Source: Mycobacterium sp. E796
GTDB taxonomy: Bacteria > Actinomycetota > Actinomycetes > Mycobacteriales > Mycobacteriaceae
NCBI RefSeq assembly: GCF_001672815.1
Contig: NZ_LZKK01000367.1
Coordinates: forward strand, 1 to 39,251
DNA length: 39,251 nucleotides
Direction of reading: 5' to 3'
Numbering within the stretch: position 1 is the first letter of the stretch; every line of letters begins with the position of its first letter. Both the position numbers and the translations under genes were made by a program. Of this stretch, positions 16,912 through 25,466 are shown piece by piece. Under the pieces are notes generated by a model. It worked only from the letters and a program-made list of their open reading frames with translations, searched no databases and was not told where the DNA came from.

Positions 16912-18318
16912 TCACGCGACCCGCTCGCCGCGGCGCGCCTGCCGCACTTTGCTTTGCCGCTCTTCGAGGATGTGGCCGAAGTTCTGTAGCAGCAACGGTT
17001 CACGCATTACCAGGTGCTCGATGTGTTCGCGGTCGATCTCCAGCGCGGTCACCTCGTCGAGCGCGTACGCGCTGGCCATATTCGGCTGCCGGGTCAGCGC
17101 GGTCAGCCCGAGGAACGAGCCCTCGAGCAGCGTGCTGATCGGGACGATCGACCCGTCGTCGGCCATCGCGGTCAGCTGCACGCGGCCCTCGACCAGGAAC
17201 GTCATCCCGCCCGGAATCTGACCGGCGTATTCCACGGTTTCGTCCGCGCCGTAGCGGACGAGTTTCGCGCACGAATGCAGCGAGCGTTGTTCGTCGGCGT
17301 TCAGCCGCAACGCCGGCGCCACCACCGTGCGCAGCGCCTTCTCCACGCGTTCGGGGGTCGAGTAGTCGTCGTCGCTGTTGTCCAGGTGCAGGTCTTCGCG
17401 CCGTGCGGCGTACCAGACCCAGCGCAGGAAGGTTGCTTTCGCGGCGCCGTCATCCGCGGGCGAGGTCAGCCCGATGGAGGTGCGGTATTCGCCGCCGCCG
17501 ACGGGTACCGAGCGGGGCACCGTGTCGGCCTTCAGCTGCGGCAGACCGAGGGCCACGCGCGTCAGCATGGCGCACACCCGGTCGGGCGGGTCGGCGGCGG
17601 AGAACGTGGTCGTCATGGCCAGTTTGTGGGTGCCCGCCGGCCGGCTCAGGTTGGTGAACGCCGTGGTGGCCAGCACCGAGTTGGGCGTGACGCGCATTCC
17701 GCTGCCGGTGTCGATGTGCACGGCCCGCCAGTTGACCTCGACGACGCGTCCCTTCGCCGTGCCGGTGTCCAGCCAATCGTTGATCCGGAACGGCTGCTCG
17801 AACAGCATGAACAAGCCCGACACGATCTGGCCGACGGAGTTCTGCAGCATCAGGCCGATGACGACCGAGGTGACACCCAGCGCGGTGAACAGGCCGCCGA
17901 CCCGGACACCCCAGATGTACGACAGGATCAGAACCAGCCCGACACCGATCAGCGCGAAACGCGCGACGTCGAGAAAGATGGCGGGCATGCGCGCCCGCCA
18001 GCTCTCTTCGGGCGCGCCTTCGAACACGGTCGCGTTCAGCCCGGACAGCATCAGCACTAGCACCAGGAAGCCGAAAACCGTGGTGAGGAGCCGCACGGGC
18101 ACCTCCCCGGCCGGAATCTGCGACGCCTTGACGAGCAGGAGCAAGAGCGCAACGAGGGGCAGCAGGTAATTACGCAGCAGGCCAACCTGCTTGGCGACGC
18201 GGCTGTTCCGGCGGACCAGCGCGTGGTGCAGCTCGGTAAGGAAGATCAAGCAGATCGGAAATCCGACCGCGATACCCACCGCCCAGTAGAACCACGAGGC
18301 GTTCCAGGCGTTCATCAT
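16912..18318 (-). CDS. MscS-type channel with C-terminal cNMP-binding-like domain (Rv2434c-like)
   Basis: 468-residue inner-membrane protein. About five hydrophobic segments lie in residues 8-165, ending with the MscS pore helix stretch VTSVVIGLMLQNSVGQIVSG. The MscS beta domain (FRINDWLDTGTAKGRV) follows, then a cytoplasmic alpha/beta region, then a cyclic-nucleotide-binding-like domain from about 345 to 450. In that domain the phosphate-binding cassette reads FLGLTALTRQPNMASA. The ribose-contacting Glu is replaced by Gly404 and the phosphate-contacting Arg by Asn413, so ordinary cAMP/cGMP binding is doubtful. The start is ATG 18318, which overlaps the cyclase stop (ATGATGA); ATG 18315 is the alternative. 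The coupling to a cyclase-like sensor suggests a common signalling unit. Confidence 0.85.
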   Translation of the reverse strand: MMNAWNASWFYWAVGIAVGFPICLIFLTELHHALVRRNSRVAKQVGLLRNYLLPLVALLLLLVKASQIPAGEVPVRLLTTVFGFLVLVLMLSGLNATVFEGAPEESWRARMPAIFLDVARFALIGVGLVLILSYIWGVRVGGLFTALGVTSVVIGLMLQNSVGQIVSGLFMLFEQPFRINDWLDTGTAKGRVVEVNWRAVHIDTGSGMRVTPNSVLATTAFTNLSRPAGTHKLAMTTTFSAADPPDRVCAMLTRVALGLPQLKADTVPRSVPVGGGEYRTSIGLTSPADDGAAKATFLRWVWYAARREDLHLDNSDDDYSTPERVEKALRTVVAPALRLNADEQRSLHSCAKLVRYGADETVEYAGQIPGGMTFLVEGRVQLTAMADDGSIVPISTLLEGSFLGLTALTRQPNMASAYALDEVTALEIDREHIEHLVMREPLLLQNFGHILEERQSKVRQARRGERVA

Positions 18319-20534
18319 CGTTCCGACAACCGATACATCGCCTGCTCGGTGCCGCCCACCGAAATCGTGCCCGCGGGCGTGAACTGCCGCACGTCGCGCA
18401 TGGCCTCGTACACCGGGGTGCTGACGTAGATGCCGGGCTGCGGTGCGCCCCTGTGCATCTGGGAGGCCAGGCTCACCGCGGCGCCCCACATGTCGTAGAC
18501 GAGGCTCGATCGGCCGACCAGCCCGCTGATGACGTTTCCGGTGTTGATGCCGACCCGAAGGCCCAATTCGTGGCCGGTCTGGCTGTTGAACCGCTCGATG
18601 ATGCGGCGCATCTCGATGGCGAAGTCAACGGTTCGGTGAATACTGTCCAATCGCGGTGTGATCACCCCGCAGGTGGCGAGGTACCCGTTGTGGAAGGTCC
18701 GGATCCGTTCGACGCCAAGGGTTTCCGCGGCCGAATCAAACTGGCGGAACAGCTCGTCGACGATCGCCACCAGTTCGTCGCCGGAAAGATCGTTGGAAAG
18801 CTCGTCCAGCCCGGCGATGTCGGCGAAGATGATCGCGACGTCCTGGTGCTTTTGGGCGATGGTCGCCTCACCCTCGCGATACCGCTGCACAAGCGACTCC
18901 GGCATCAGCGCCAGCAGCAGGCGATTGTTTTCGTTCCGCTGCTCGTTGAGCAGCTCTTCCTTGATCGCGAGATTGCGGCTCATCTCATTGAAAGCCGCCG
19001 TGAGGTCACCGATTTCGTCGCGAGTCAGCACCGGAATGTTGACGTCGTAGTCGCCGGAGCTGATCTTTCGGGTGCCCTCCTCCAGGCGCCGGACCGGGCG
19101 CATCGCCGCCCCGGCGATCAGCATCGAGGCCACGCTGATGACGAACACCAGCGTGGTCACCGCGATAACGAGCGTCTTGCTGAACCTGCCCAGCCGCGCG
19201 AAAGCGTCCGAGTCGTCGCGAGTGGCCAGGATCGACCAGTGCAGGTTGGAATCGGGAATATCCAGTGGCGCATAGGCTTCCAATTCCTTGTTACCCAGGT
19301 AATCGGTGGCGCTCATGGTGCCCGACTCCCCGCGCTGCGCAGCGCGAAAACCCGCGGTAGCGACCGGTTGCACCAGCGTCGTGCCGCCCAACCGGATCGC
19401 CTTTTCCACGACTTCGGGCGCGGTGCCGGCGGCGATCGCGTCCCGCTTGTATTGCTGCGGGTCCTGCAGGAATTCGCGTGAATCGGAACGCATCAGGCCG
19501 TCGGGTCCGGCCAGATAGGTCTCGGTCGCCGCGCCCATGCCGGCGGCTTCCCAGTGTCTGTTCGCGGTCATGATGTTGTTGATCTTCGCGATCGGCACCG
19601 GGAAGGCCATGACACCAACCATCTTGCCGTTCATCCCGACCGGTGAGACCACCCACGCGTTGGGTGCATCGAGCGCTGGCTGATACGGCTGAAAGTCGGT
19701 GATCCAGACGAAATCCACGTCGTTGGAGCGCAGCGCCTTCTGGTAGGCGTCCTTCAAATTCGATTCCCGATAGGGACCGGTCAGGATATTCGTCCCGAGG
19801 TCGGGGCCCTTGCGGACGGAATAGACGACGTTGCCCTGCATGTCCAGCAGCAGCGCGTCACGATAATCGAAGCGGCTGACGATGCCGCGCATATAGAAAT
19901 CGAAGCGCGCATTGGCCGCCGTCCATGCGCTCCCGTCGCCGGCGTCCTCGACGGGAAGCGAGTCAGCGGTCGGTCTCGGCGGCGCGGTGTAGTACGCCTG
20001 CACGTACTTCTGCGCCGGGTTAGTCGGCAGGACCGCATTGAGATCGATCGCGTTGCCGGTCAACTTTTTGATCGGCGCGATCATCTGGTTCTCGTAGTAG
20101 TTGACCAGCGCCTGCTGCTGGGCCGGGCTGATCGGCGCGTTGGCCAACTGCTCAAAGCCCGCGGTGAGCGACTGCGTGGCCTCATTGATGCTGAATCCGC
20201 CGCTGTAGACGATCAGGGAGTTCGTCACTTCCCGGAACAGCGCCTGCACCTGCCTCTTCTGCGACTCCCGCAGCTCGATCAACCGCTCGGACTCGACCTG
20301 CCGCAACGCGTTGCGGCCGGATATGGCGCCGATGAGCCCGATAACAGAGACGCCGAGGATGCCCGAGAGGAGCATCGCGATGAGGATCTTGGACTGGATG
20401 CCGAAGCGGAAGCGATGCCACACCAAAGGCCGGCGCGCACCGCGGCGCGGCTTTTCGGCCGATACGGATTCGGGGGCGGTTTCCGGCGGGTTTTCAGACG
20501 CCGGTTCGGCCATTTTCGGCTCGGTCAACGTCAT
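18315..20534 (-). CDS. Membrane sensor with Cache, HAMP and degenerate class III cyclase domain (Rv2435c-like)
   Basis: 739-residue protein. Order: proline-rich cytoplasmic tail (1-45), helix 49-72, a large extracytoplasmic Cache-like sensor (about 75-430, with GNVVYSVRKGPDLGTNI and FLAGPDGLMRSD-type repeats of a double-Cache fold), a second helix near 435-460, HAMP (RPVRRLEEGTRKISSGDYDV), a signalling helix, and a cyclase domain from about 565 to 720. Metal Asp572 (FADIAG) and substrate-site Asp681 (YDMWG) are kept. The second metal Asp is Asn616, the specificity Lys is Arg612, and the transition-state Asn and Arg are Ser688 and Gln692. Spacing (572/616/681/688/692) equals that of Rv1625c, so the alignment is firm. 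It is probably inactive as a homodimer. ATG 20534 follows a strong GGAGGGGAAAGG; longer open frames upstream are antisense to rbsK. Confidence 0.88.
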   Translation of the reverse strand: MTLTEPKMAEPASENPPETAPESVSAEKPRRGARRPLVWHRFRFGIQSKILIAMLLSGILGVSVIGLIGAISGRNALRQVESERLIELRESQKRQVQALFREVTNSLIVYSGGFSINEATQSLTAGFEQLANAPISPAQQQALVNYYENQMIAPIKKLTGNAIDLNAVLPTNPAQKYVQAYYTAPPRPTADSLPVEDAGDGSAWTAANARFDFYMRGIVSRFDYRDALLLDMQGNVVYSVRKGPDLGTNILTGPYRESNLKDAYQKALRSNDVDFVWITDFQPYQPALDAPNAWVVSPVGMNGKMVGVMAFPVPIAKINNIMTANRHWEAAGMGAATETYLAGPDGLMRSDSREFLQDPQQYKRDAIAAGTAPEVVEKAIRLGGTTLVQPVATAGFRAAQRGESGTMSATDYLGNKELEAYAPLDIPDSNLHWSILATRDDSDAFARLGRFSKTLVIAVTTLVFVISVASMLIAGAAMRPVRRLEEGTRKISSGDYDVNIPVLTRDEIGDLTAAFNEMSRNLAIKEELLNEQRNENNRLLLALMPESLVQRYREGEATIAQKHQDVAIIFADIAGLDELSNDLSGDELVAIVDELFRQFDSAAETLGVERIRTFHNGYLATCGVITPRLDSIHRTVDFAIEMRRIIERFNSQTGHELGLRVGINTGNVISGLVGRSSLVYDMWGAAVSLASQMHRGAPQPGIYVSTPVYEAMRDVRQFTPAGTISVGGTEQAMYRLSER

Positions 20535-20652
20535 TCGCCTTTCCCCTCCTTCCGGCCGGATTGAGCACCGATCACGCTGCAGACTAACGCGCAGACATAA
20601 CGATATTGGGGATTGCCGAAAAAGGATCAGCGTCAAAGCGCCGGGCCCAGCC

Positions 20653-20668
20653 ATTGGGTGTGCCCAAT
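20653..20668. promoter_or_regulatory. Inverted repeat between the cyclase-like gene and rbsK
   Basis: ATTGGG-TGTG-CCCAAT is a perfect 6-bp-arm inverted repeat in the 157-base divergent gap. It lies 11 bases before a candidate rbsK -10 hexamer (TAACGT, 20679-20684) and could be an operator for either gene. No regulator gene is adjacent. Confidence 0.35.
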
Positions 20669-20691
20669 TCGGCCCGACTAACGTCGGCTCA

Positions 20692-21597
20692 GTGGCACGA
20701 GTCTGCGTGGTCGGCAGCGTGAACATGGACCTGACGTTCGACGTCGACGCCCTGCCGCGGCCGGGCGAGACGGTGTTGGCCTCGTCGCTGACCTCGGCGC
20801 CCGGCGGCAAGGGCGCCAACCAGGCCGTGGCGGCCGCGCGCGCGGGCGCGCACGTGCAGTTCGTCGGCGCGCTCGGCGACGACGCCGCCGCGGCACGGTT
20901 GCGGGCCCACCTGCGGGCCAACGGCGTTGGGCTCGACGGGACGATCGAGGTTTCGGGGCCGAGCGGTACCGCCGTCATCGTGGTCGATGCCGGCGCCGAG
21001 AACACCATCGTCGTCGCGCCGGGCGCCAACGGCCGGCTGACCCCGGCCGCCGCCGGCGCGTGCGGAGAGATCGCCGCCTGCGATGTGCTTTTGACCCAGT
21101 TGGAGATTCCGGTGCCGACGGCGGTGGCCGCGGCGCTCCACGCCCGCGCGGCGGGGGCAGTGGTCGTCGTCAACGCCTCACCGGCCACCCACGACCGAGA
21201 CCGATTGACCGAGCTGGCGGCCGCCGCCGACGTGGTGATCGCCAACGAAGCCGAGGCCGAACACTGGCCATGGCGGCCAAGCCACTTGGTGATCACATTG
21301 GGTGCGCGGGGCGCGCGATACGTCGGCGACGACGGTGACTTCGTCGTGCCGGCACCGGCGGTCGACGCCGCGGACACCAGCGGCGCGGGCGACGTGTTCG
21401 CCGGCGTGTTGGCCGCGAGTTGGCCGCTCGGCGATGGCGCGAATCCAGCGTCGAGGGGCGAGCGGCTGGCCGCGCTGCGGCGGGCCTGCGCGGCGGCCGC
21501 GCTGGCGACCCTGGTGCCCGGCGCCGGGGACTGCGCACCGCGCGCCGACACGATCGACGCGGCGGCGCGGGACGCTTTTCCCGACCAAAGCGATTGA
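20692..21597 (+). CDS. rbsK: Ribokinase-like PfkB-family sugar kinase
   Basis: 301-residue PfkB-family kinase, orthologous by position to Rv2436. It likely phosphorylates ribose at O5 in the cytoplasm. The N-terminal GSVNMDL strand, the substrate/cation motif APGGKGANQA (about residues 40-49) and the C-terminal anion-hole motif DTSGAGDVFAG (with the catalytic Asp) are all present. The start is GTG 20692: the strand begins directly after MARVCV, no Shine-Dalgarno is visible, and TAACGT ends seven bases before it, which fits a leaderless mRNA. The longer open frame from 20311 overlaps the divergent gene and is rejected. No ribose transporter or repressor is adjacent, so the precise sugar is unproven. 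Confidence 0.88.
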   Translation: MARVCVVGSVNMDLTFDVDALPRPGETVLASSLTSAPGGKGANQAVAAARAGAHVQFVGALGDDAAAARLRAHLRANGVGLDGTIEVSGPSGTAVIVVDAGAENTIVVAPGANGRLTPAAAGACGEIAACDVLLTQLEIPVPTAVAAALHARAAGAVVVVNASPATHDRDRLTELAAAADVVIANEAEAEHWPWRPSHLVITLGARGARYVGDDGDFVVPAPAVDAADTSGAGDVFAGVLAASWPLGDGANPASRGERLAALRRACAAAALATLVPGAGDCAPRADTIDAAARDAFPDQSD

Positions 21598-21637
21598 GGT
21601 ACCCTCGCCTGCGATGCCTGCGGTCATGGGAGCCTGC

Positions 21638-22255
21638 ATGCCGGCGAGCGCCGCCGCCGACATGGCCTTGGTGCTCTTCGCGATATTCGGTGTGCTCGGA
21701 TTCGGCTGGCGCAGTTGGCTGCAATATCGGCGGACCGGCTCGACCGGCTTTCGCGGTATCCGCACCGGAGGGGTGTTGGAACGGCTGGCCGGCGTCGGCT
21801 TCGTCGCCGCGCTGGCGGTGGCGGTCAGCGCCCCAATCCTGCAGGAAGCCAGGGTCGTTGAACCCGTCGGCATGCTGAACGAGGCCTGGGTTCAGGCCGT
21901 CGGGATCGTGGTGGCAACGGCCGGCATCGCGGCGACGGTATACGCGCAACTCGAAATGGGTGATTCCTGGCGCATCGGGGTGGACCCGACGGAGACCACG
22001 ACGCTGGTGCACACCGGAGTGTTCGGCCGCATCCGCAACCCGATCTACTCCGCCATGTTCACCTTCGGCCTCGGCATCGCGCTGGTGACGCCGAATGTCG
22101 TTGCGTTCGCCGGTCTTTTCCTGCTCGTCGCCACGATCGAGCTGCAGGTCCGCCGCGTCGAGGAGCCGTACCTGCTGCGGACGCACGGCGACGCCTACCG
22201 TGCCTACGCCGCCGGTGTCGGGCGATTCGTCCCCGGGGTCGGCTTCATTCGTTAG
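21638..22255 (+). CDS. Isoprenylcysteine-carboxyl-methyltransferase-like membrane protein (Rv2437-like)
   Basis: About 205 residues with four or five transmembrane segments, ending in the ICMT/phospholipid methyltransferase-type motif. The stretch TGVFGRIRNPIYSAMF followed by the VRRVEEPYLLRTHGDAYRAY segment is the catalytic C-terminal signature: RNPxY, then ExxL and the Tyr-rich turn. These membrane enzymes use S-adenosylmethionine to methylate lipids or prenylated groups; bacterial substrates are mostly unknown. ATG 21638 is chosen because GGGAG is suitably placed before it; ATGs at 21614 and 21626 are alternatives and would add up to eight residues. It lies downstream of rbsK and its 3' end overlaps the convergent gntR gene by 11 bases. 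Confidence 0.78.
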   Translation: MPASAAADMALVLFAIFGVLGFGWRSWLQYRRTGSTGFRGIRTGGVLERLAGVGFVAALAVAVSAPILQEARVVEPVGMLNEAWVQAVGIVVATAGIAATVYAQLEMGDSWRIGVDPTETTTLVHTGVFGRIRNPIYSAMFTFGLGIALVTPNVVAFAGLFLLVATIELQVRRVEEPYLLRTHGDAYRAYAAGVGRFVPGVGFIR

Positions 22256-23069
22256 CGTGGCGTGGCACGTCGTGGGCAATGGTCAAGCCGTCGCCCGTTT
22301 CCAATTCGTCAGCCGTCTGGGTGAGCAGCAGGCGGCTGCGGTTGGGCGACAACAGAACCGACAGGTGGTGATGGGGCGCCTCGCCCACGAACGCCAGGCG
22401 GTTGACCCGCAGCAGCGCGGCGCCGATCGACGTGTCCAGCAGATGCGCGTTGCGCGGGCCCGCGATCTCGGCCGTGATTTCATGCCGAATGCGGTCCACG
22501 ACGATGCCGGCGTCCGCCAGCAGCTGATACAGCGGCGCTCGTCGCAGCGCGGACTCGGTCAACGCGCCGGCCAGTTCCGACGGCAGCCACGCGTCGCTGA
22601 CCATCAACGGCTCGCCGGTCCGGCGTTGCCTGCGCACTCGCACGATCTGCACCAGCTCGCCGGACGCCGATAGCGCATCGGCTATGGCCCGGGGCGGGCG
22701 CCGGGTTCCGAGTTCGACCACGTCGACCTCGGTTTCGAATTGGGTCTGGCGCAACCCCTCCATGTACGAGCCACCCGCCGGCAGATCCGACGGACTGTGC
22801 TCCCGGACGAACGAACCGACGCCGTGCCTGCGCTCGATGTATCCCTGCTCGGCCAGGTCCGCCAGCGCGCGGCGCACCGTGATCCGGGAAACCCCGAACT
22901 GATCGCACAGTGTCTGCTCGGTGGGCAACGCGTCGCCCGGGGCGATGGCGCCGCGATCGATCTCGTCGTGCAACACCAGGAACAGCTGCCGATGCAACGG
23001 CACCCCGGCGTCGGTGGACACCGGTCCCGTCCTGCCGCCGCTCCACTGCACGGGCGTCAATGCTTCCAC
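22245..23069 (-). CDS. GntR/HutC-type transcriptional regulator
   Basis: 274-residue regulator. The winged helix-turn-helix is at about 22-90 (ALPTEQTLCDQFGVSRITVRRAL is the recognition region), and a UTRA effector-binding domain follows at about 110-265. UTRA domains bind small metabolites, which release the repressor from DNA. The start GTG 23069 has AGGGAGG upstream at good spacing. It is divergent from the five-gene prpD-like operon with a 68-base gap that holds a perfect palindrome (23094-23119), so it most likely represses that operon and itself. A carboxylic acid intermediate of the pathway would be the natural effector; this is inference. Confidence 0.9.
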   Translation of the reverse strand: MEALTPVQWSGGRTGPVSTDAGVPLHRQLFLVLHDEIDRGAIAPGDALPTEQTLCDQFGVSRITVRRALADLAEQGYIERRHGVGSFVREHSPSDLPAGGSYMEGLRQTQFETEVDVVELGTRRPPRAIADALSASGELVQIVRVRRQRRTGEPLMVSDAWLPSELAGALTESALRRAPLYQLLADAGIVVDRIRHEITAEIAGPRNAHLLDTSIGAALLRVNRLAFVGEAPHHHLSVLLSPNRSRLLLTQTADELETGDGLTIAHDVPRHANE

Positions 23070-23093
23070 ACCGCCTCCCTTGCGCCGACCCGT

Positions 23094-23119
23094 AGGTTGT
23101 TATATGTATATAACAACCT
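23094..23119. promoter_or_regulatory. Perfect palindromic operator in the gntR / prpD-like divergent gap
   Basis: Left arm AGGTTGTTATAT (23094-23105), centre GT, right arm ATATAACAACCT (23108-23119): 12 of 12 bases pair. It is strikingly AT-rich inside GC-rich DNA and contains TATATAA-like -10 sequence, so a bound repressor would block RNA polymerase. It lies 24 bases upstream of the gntR start and 18 upstream of the prpD-like start. Its form fits the GntR family, which binds palindromes of this size. Confidence 0.85.
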
Positions 23120-23137
23120 CACTCGAAGGAAGGCCCG

Positions 23138-24568
23138 ATGACCGCGGTGCACCAGCAGCCCGCCACCGATCCGGCGGGGCCGACGGGCCGACTGGCCACC
23201 TGGGTCGCCGACCTCACCGTCGACGAAGTCCCCCCGACCGTCGTCGAGCGGGCCAAACACCTACTGCTCGACGGCCTCGGTTGCGCGCTGGTGGGGGCCC
23301 AATTGCCCTGGTCTCGCCTCGCCACCGAAGCCGTGCTCGGCCTCGAGGGCACCGGTGATGCGGTCATCATCGGCACTGGGCGCACCGCCGGCGCGCCGGC
23401 GGCCGCGGTCCTCAACGGCACGTTCATCCAGGGCTTCGAGCTCGACGACTTCCATCCCCTGGCCCCGCTGCACAGCTGCTCGCTGCTCATTCCCGCGGTG
23501 CTGTCGACGGCGTCGACGCGTGCGGTAGCCACCGGGGGCGCCGACGTGCTGCTGGCGGCGATTGCCGGCTTCGAAGTCGGTCCCCGCGTCGGCTACACGC
23601 TGCACGGCACCCAGATGCTCGATCGAGGCTGGCACTCCGGCTCGGTCTTCGGCACCCACGCGGCGGCCATGGCCGCCGGCAAGCTGCGGGGGCTGTCCCC
23701 GGCGCAACTCGAGGACGCCCTCGGCCTGGCCGGCACCCAATCGGCGGGGCTGATGGCCGCGCAATTCGAGGCCATGAGCAAGCGCATGCACCACGGCCTG
23801 GCGGCGCGCAACGGGTTCTACGCCGCCGGCCTCGCGGCGGCCGGATATACCGGCATCAAGCGGGTGTTCGAGCGCGAATACGGCGGTTTCCTCAGCGTTT
23901 TCGGCGAGGGCCATGATCCCGACGCCTCGCTGCTGACCGGACAACTGGGCCAGCGCTGGGAGACCACCAACATCATGGTCAAGTCCTACGCCGCGATGGG
24001 CGGCCTGCACGGAGCGATCGACGCGGCCAGGCGACTGCGCAATTCGGTTGCACCCCAGGATATTTCGAAGGTGGACATCACGGTCGGCGAGACCATTTAC
24101 AAGCACGGTTGGTGGACGCCCGAGCGGCCGCTGACCCCGATGGGTGCCCAGATGAACATCGGGTACGCGACCGCCGCGGCCCTGCTCGACGGCAACGTGT
24201 TGCCCGAGCAATTCACCCCCGGCCGCCTCGATTCCGACGACATCTGGTCGCTGATCGCGGCGACCACGGTGCACCTCGACGAGTCGTTGGCCCGCGCGGA
24301 CATCACCGAGAAGTTCCGCACCGACGTCGCGGTGACCACCCGCGACGGCGCGGTGCACCGCGCACGGGTGGCCCTGCCGCACGGCGCGCCCAATGATCCC
24401 GTCACCAACGACGAGATCGTGACGAAGTTCCACGCGCTCGCCGACCGCGCCACGAACCGCGCACGGGCGGATGCGATCGAGCGGGCCGTGCTGAATCTCG
24501 ACGACCTCGACGACATCGGCGACCTGACCGATCTTCTCGCCGCTCCCGTCGCGGGAGCACTGGACTGA
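23138..24568 (+). CDS. MmgE/PrpD-family dehydratase
   Basis: 476-residue member of the MmgE/PrpD family, which includes 2-methylcitrate dehydratase and related enzymes that remove water from hydroxy-tricarboxylates. The N-terminal all-helical domain (LLDGLGCALVG, GTFIQGFELDDFHP, GWHSGSVFGTHAAA) and C-terminal alpha/beta domain are both complete, and the length is typical. It starts at ATG 23138 with GAAGGAAGG about seven bases upstream. It is the first gene of the operon controlled from the 23094-23119 palindrome. MmgE/PrpD proteins also include itaconate- and immune-response-gene-1-type decarboxylases, so dehydratase versus cis-aconitate decarboxylase cannot be separated by eye. The neighbouring lyase and aconitase-like genes favour a dehydratase. 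Confidence 0.88.
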   Translation: MTAVHQQPATDPAGPTGRLATWVADLTVDEVPPTVVERAKHLLLDGLGCALVGAQLPWSRLATEAVLGLEGTGDAVIIGTGRTAGAPAAAVLNGTFIQGFELDDFHPLAPLHSCSLLIPAVLSTASTRAVATGGADVLLAAIAGFEVGPRVGYTLHGTQMLDRGWHSGSVFGTHAAAMAAGKLRGLSPAQLEDALGLAGTQSAGLMAAQFEAMSKRMHHGLAARNGFYAAGLAAAGYTGIKRVFEREYGGFLSVFGEGHDPDASLLTGQLGQRWETTNIMVKSYAAMGGLHGAIDAARRLRNSVAPQDISKVDITVGETIYKHGWWTPERPLTPMGAQMNIGYATAAALLDGNVLPEQFTPGRLDSDDIWSLIAATTVHLDESLARADITEKFRTDVAVTTRDGAVHRARVALPHGAPNDPVTNDEIVTKFHALADRATNRARADAIERAVLNLDDLDDIGDLTDLLAAPVAGALD

Positions 24569-24578
24569 AAGGGTGGAA

Positions 24579-25466
24579 ATGACCACCACACCGGCCCGCC
24601 GGCGGCTGAGAGAGCTACTGGCCAAGCGCGAGATCATTGTTGCGCCAGGCGTTTTCGACGGCATCTCTGCCCAGCTGACCAAGCGAACGGGCCACGTTGC
24701 CGCATACATGACCGGCGCCGGCGTAGCGGCGTCGGGATTCGGGCTCCCGGACATCGGACTCGTCACCGCCACGGAAATGGCCGACCGGGCGCGGATGATC
24801 ACCGATGCGCTGGGCGACGTTCCGCTGATCGCCGACGCCGACACCGGCTACGGCGCGCCCATGAACGTGGTGCGCACAGTCCGGTCCTACGACGCGGCAG
24901 GCGTGGCCGCGATCCAGCTCGAGGACCAGGTGTTTCCAAAGCGATGCGGTCACCTGCCGGACAAGCAGGTCGTCGATGCCGCCGTGTTCGAGCGGACACT
25001 CGCCGCCGCGCTCGACGCCCGTACCGATGACGGCCTGCTGGTGGTTGCTCGCACCGATGCCCGTGCCCCGCTCGGCCTGGACGCCGCGATCGAGCGCGCC
25101 AACCGGTATGCGGAAGCGGGCGCCGACATCATCTTTGTCGAGGCGCCACAGGATGCCGGCGAAATCGCTCGCATCGCAGCCGAAGTCGATGCTCCCCTGC
25201 TGATCAATCTGGTCCTCGGCGGCATGACGCCGCTGCAGTCCACATCTCGGCTACAGGAGTTGGGTTACGCCATCGCCATTCATCCGGGCAATCTCCTGAT
25301 GCAGGCGACATTCGGCATGCTGCAGAGTCTTTGCGAACTCAACGGCACCAACGTTTCAAACCACCTCGGCAGTACCCCCGGAGACTTCTTCAACCTCCTC
25401 GGCATGGCGGAGTGGCTGGCTCTCGACGACAAGTACGCGCAAACCGAGGACCGCTCATGGGCATGA
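24579..25466 (+). CDS. Isocitrate lyase/PEP mutase-family lyase (methylisocitrate-lyase-like)
   Basis: 295-residue TIM-barrel enzyme of the PEP-mutase/isocitrate-lyase superfamily. Metal ligands lie in ADADTGYG, and the catalytic loop KRCGH (Cys123) marks a true C-C bond lyase rather than a phosphonate mutase. Known relatives cleave 2-methylisocitrate (PrpB) or 2,3-dimethylmalate (Dml) to pyruvate plus another acid. The start is ATG 24579, with AAAGGGTGG just upstream; GTG 24573 is two codons earlier. It follows the prpD-like gene by 10 bases. Its stop overlaps an internal ATG of the aconitase-like gene, so translation is coupled. Substrate identity needs assay; methylisocitrate or an alkylmalate are the best guesses. 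Confidence 0.87.
   Translation: MTTTPARRRLRELLAKREIIVAPGVFDGISAQLTKRTGHVAAYMTGAGVAASGFGLPDIGLVTATEMADRARMITDALGDVPLIADADTGYGAPMNVVRTVRSYDAAGVAAIQLEDQVFPKRCGHLPDKQVVDAAVFERTLAAALDARTDDGLLVVARTDARAPLGLDAAIERANRYAEAGADIIFVEAPQDAGEIARIAAEVDAPLLINLVLGGMTPLQSTSRLQELGYAIAIHPGNLLMQATFGMLQSLCELNGTNVSNHLGSTPGDFFNLLGMAEWLALDDKYAQTEDRSWA

Noticed and set aside
20535..21551. Minus-strand extension of the cyclase-like gene across rbsK
   Set aside because: The strong ribosome-binding site before ATG 20534 and the clear ribokinase on the plus strand show the extension is a shadow.
23261..24844. Minus-strand open frame opposite the MmgE/PrpD gene
   Set aside because: Antisense shadow without motifs; the plus strand has the promoter, operator and enzyme signature.
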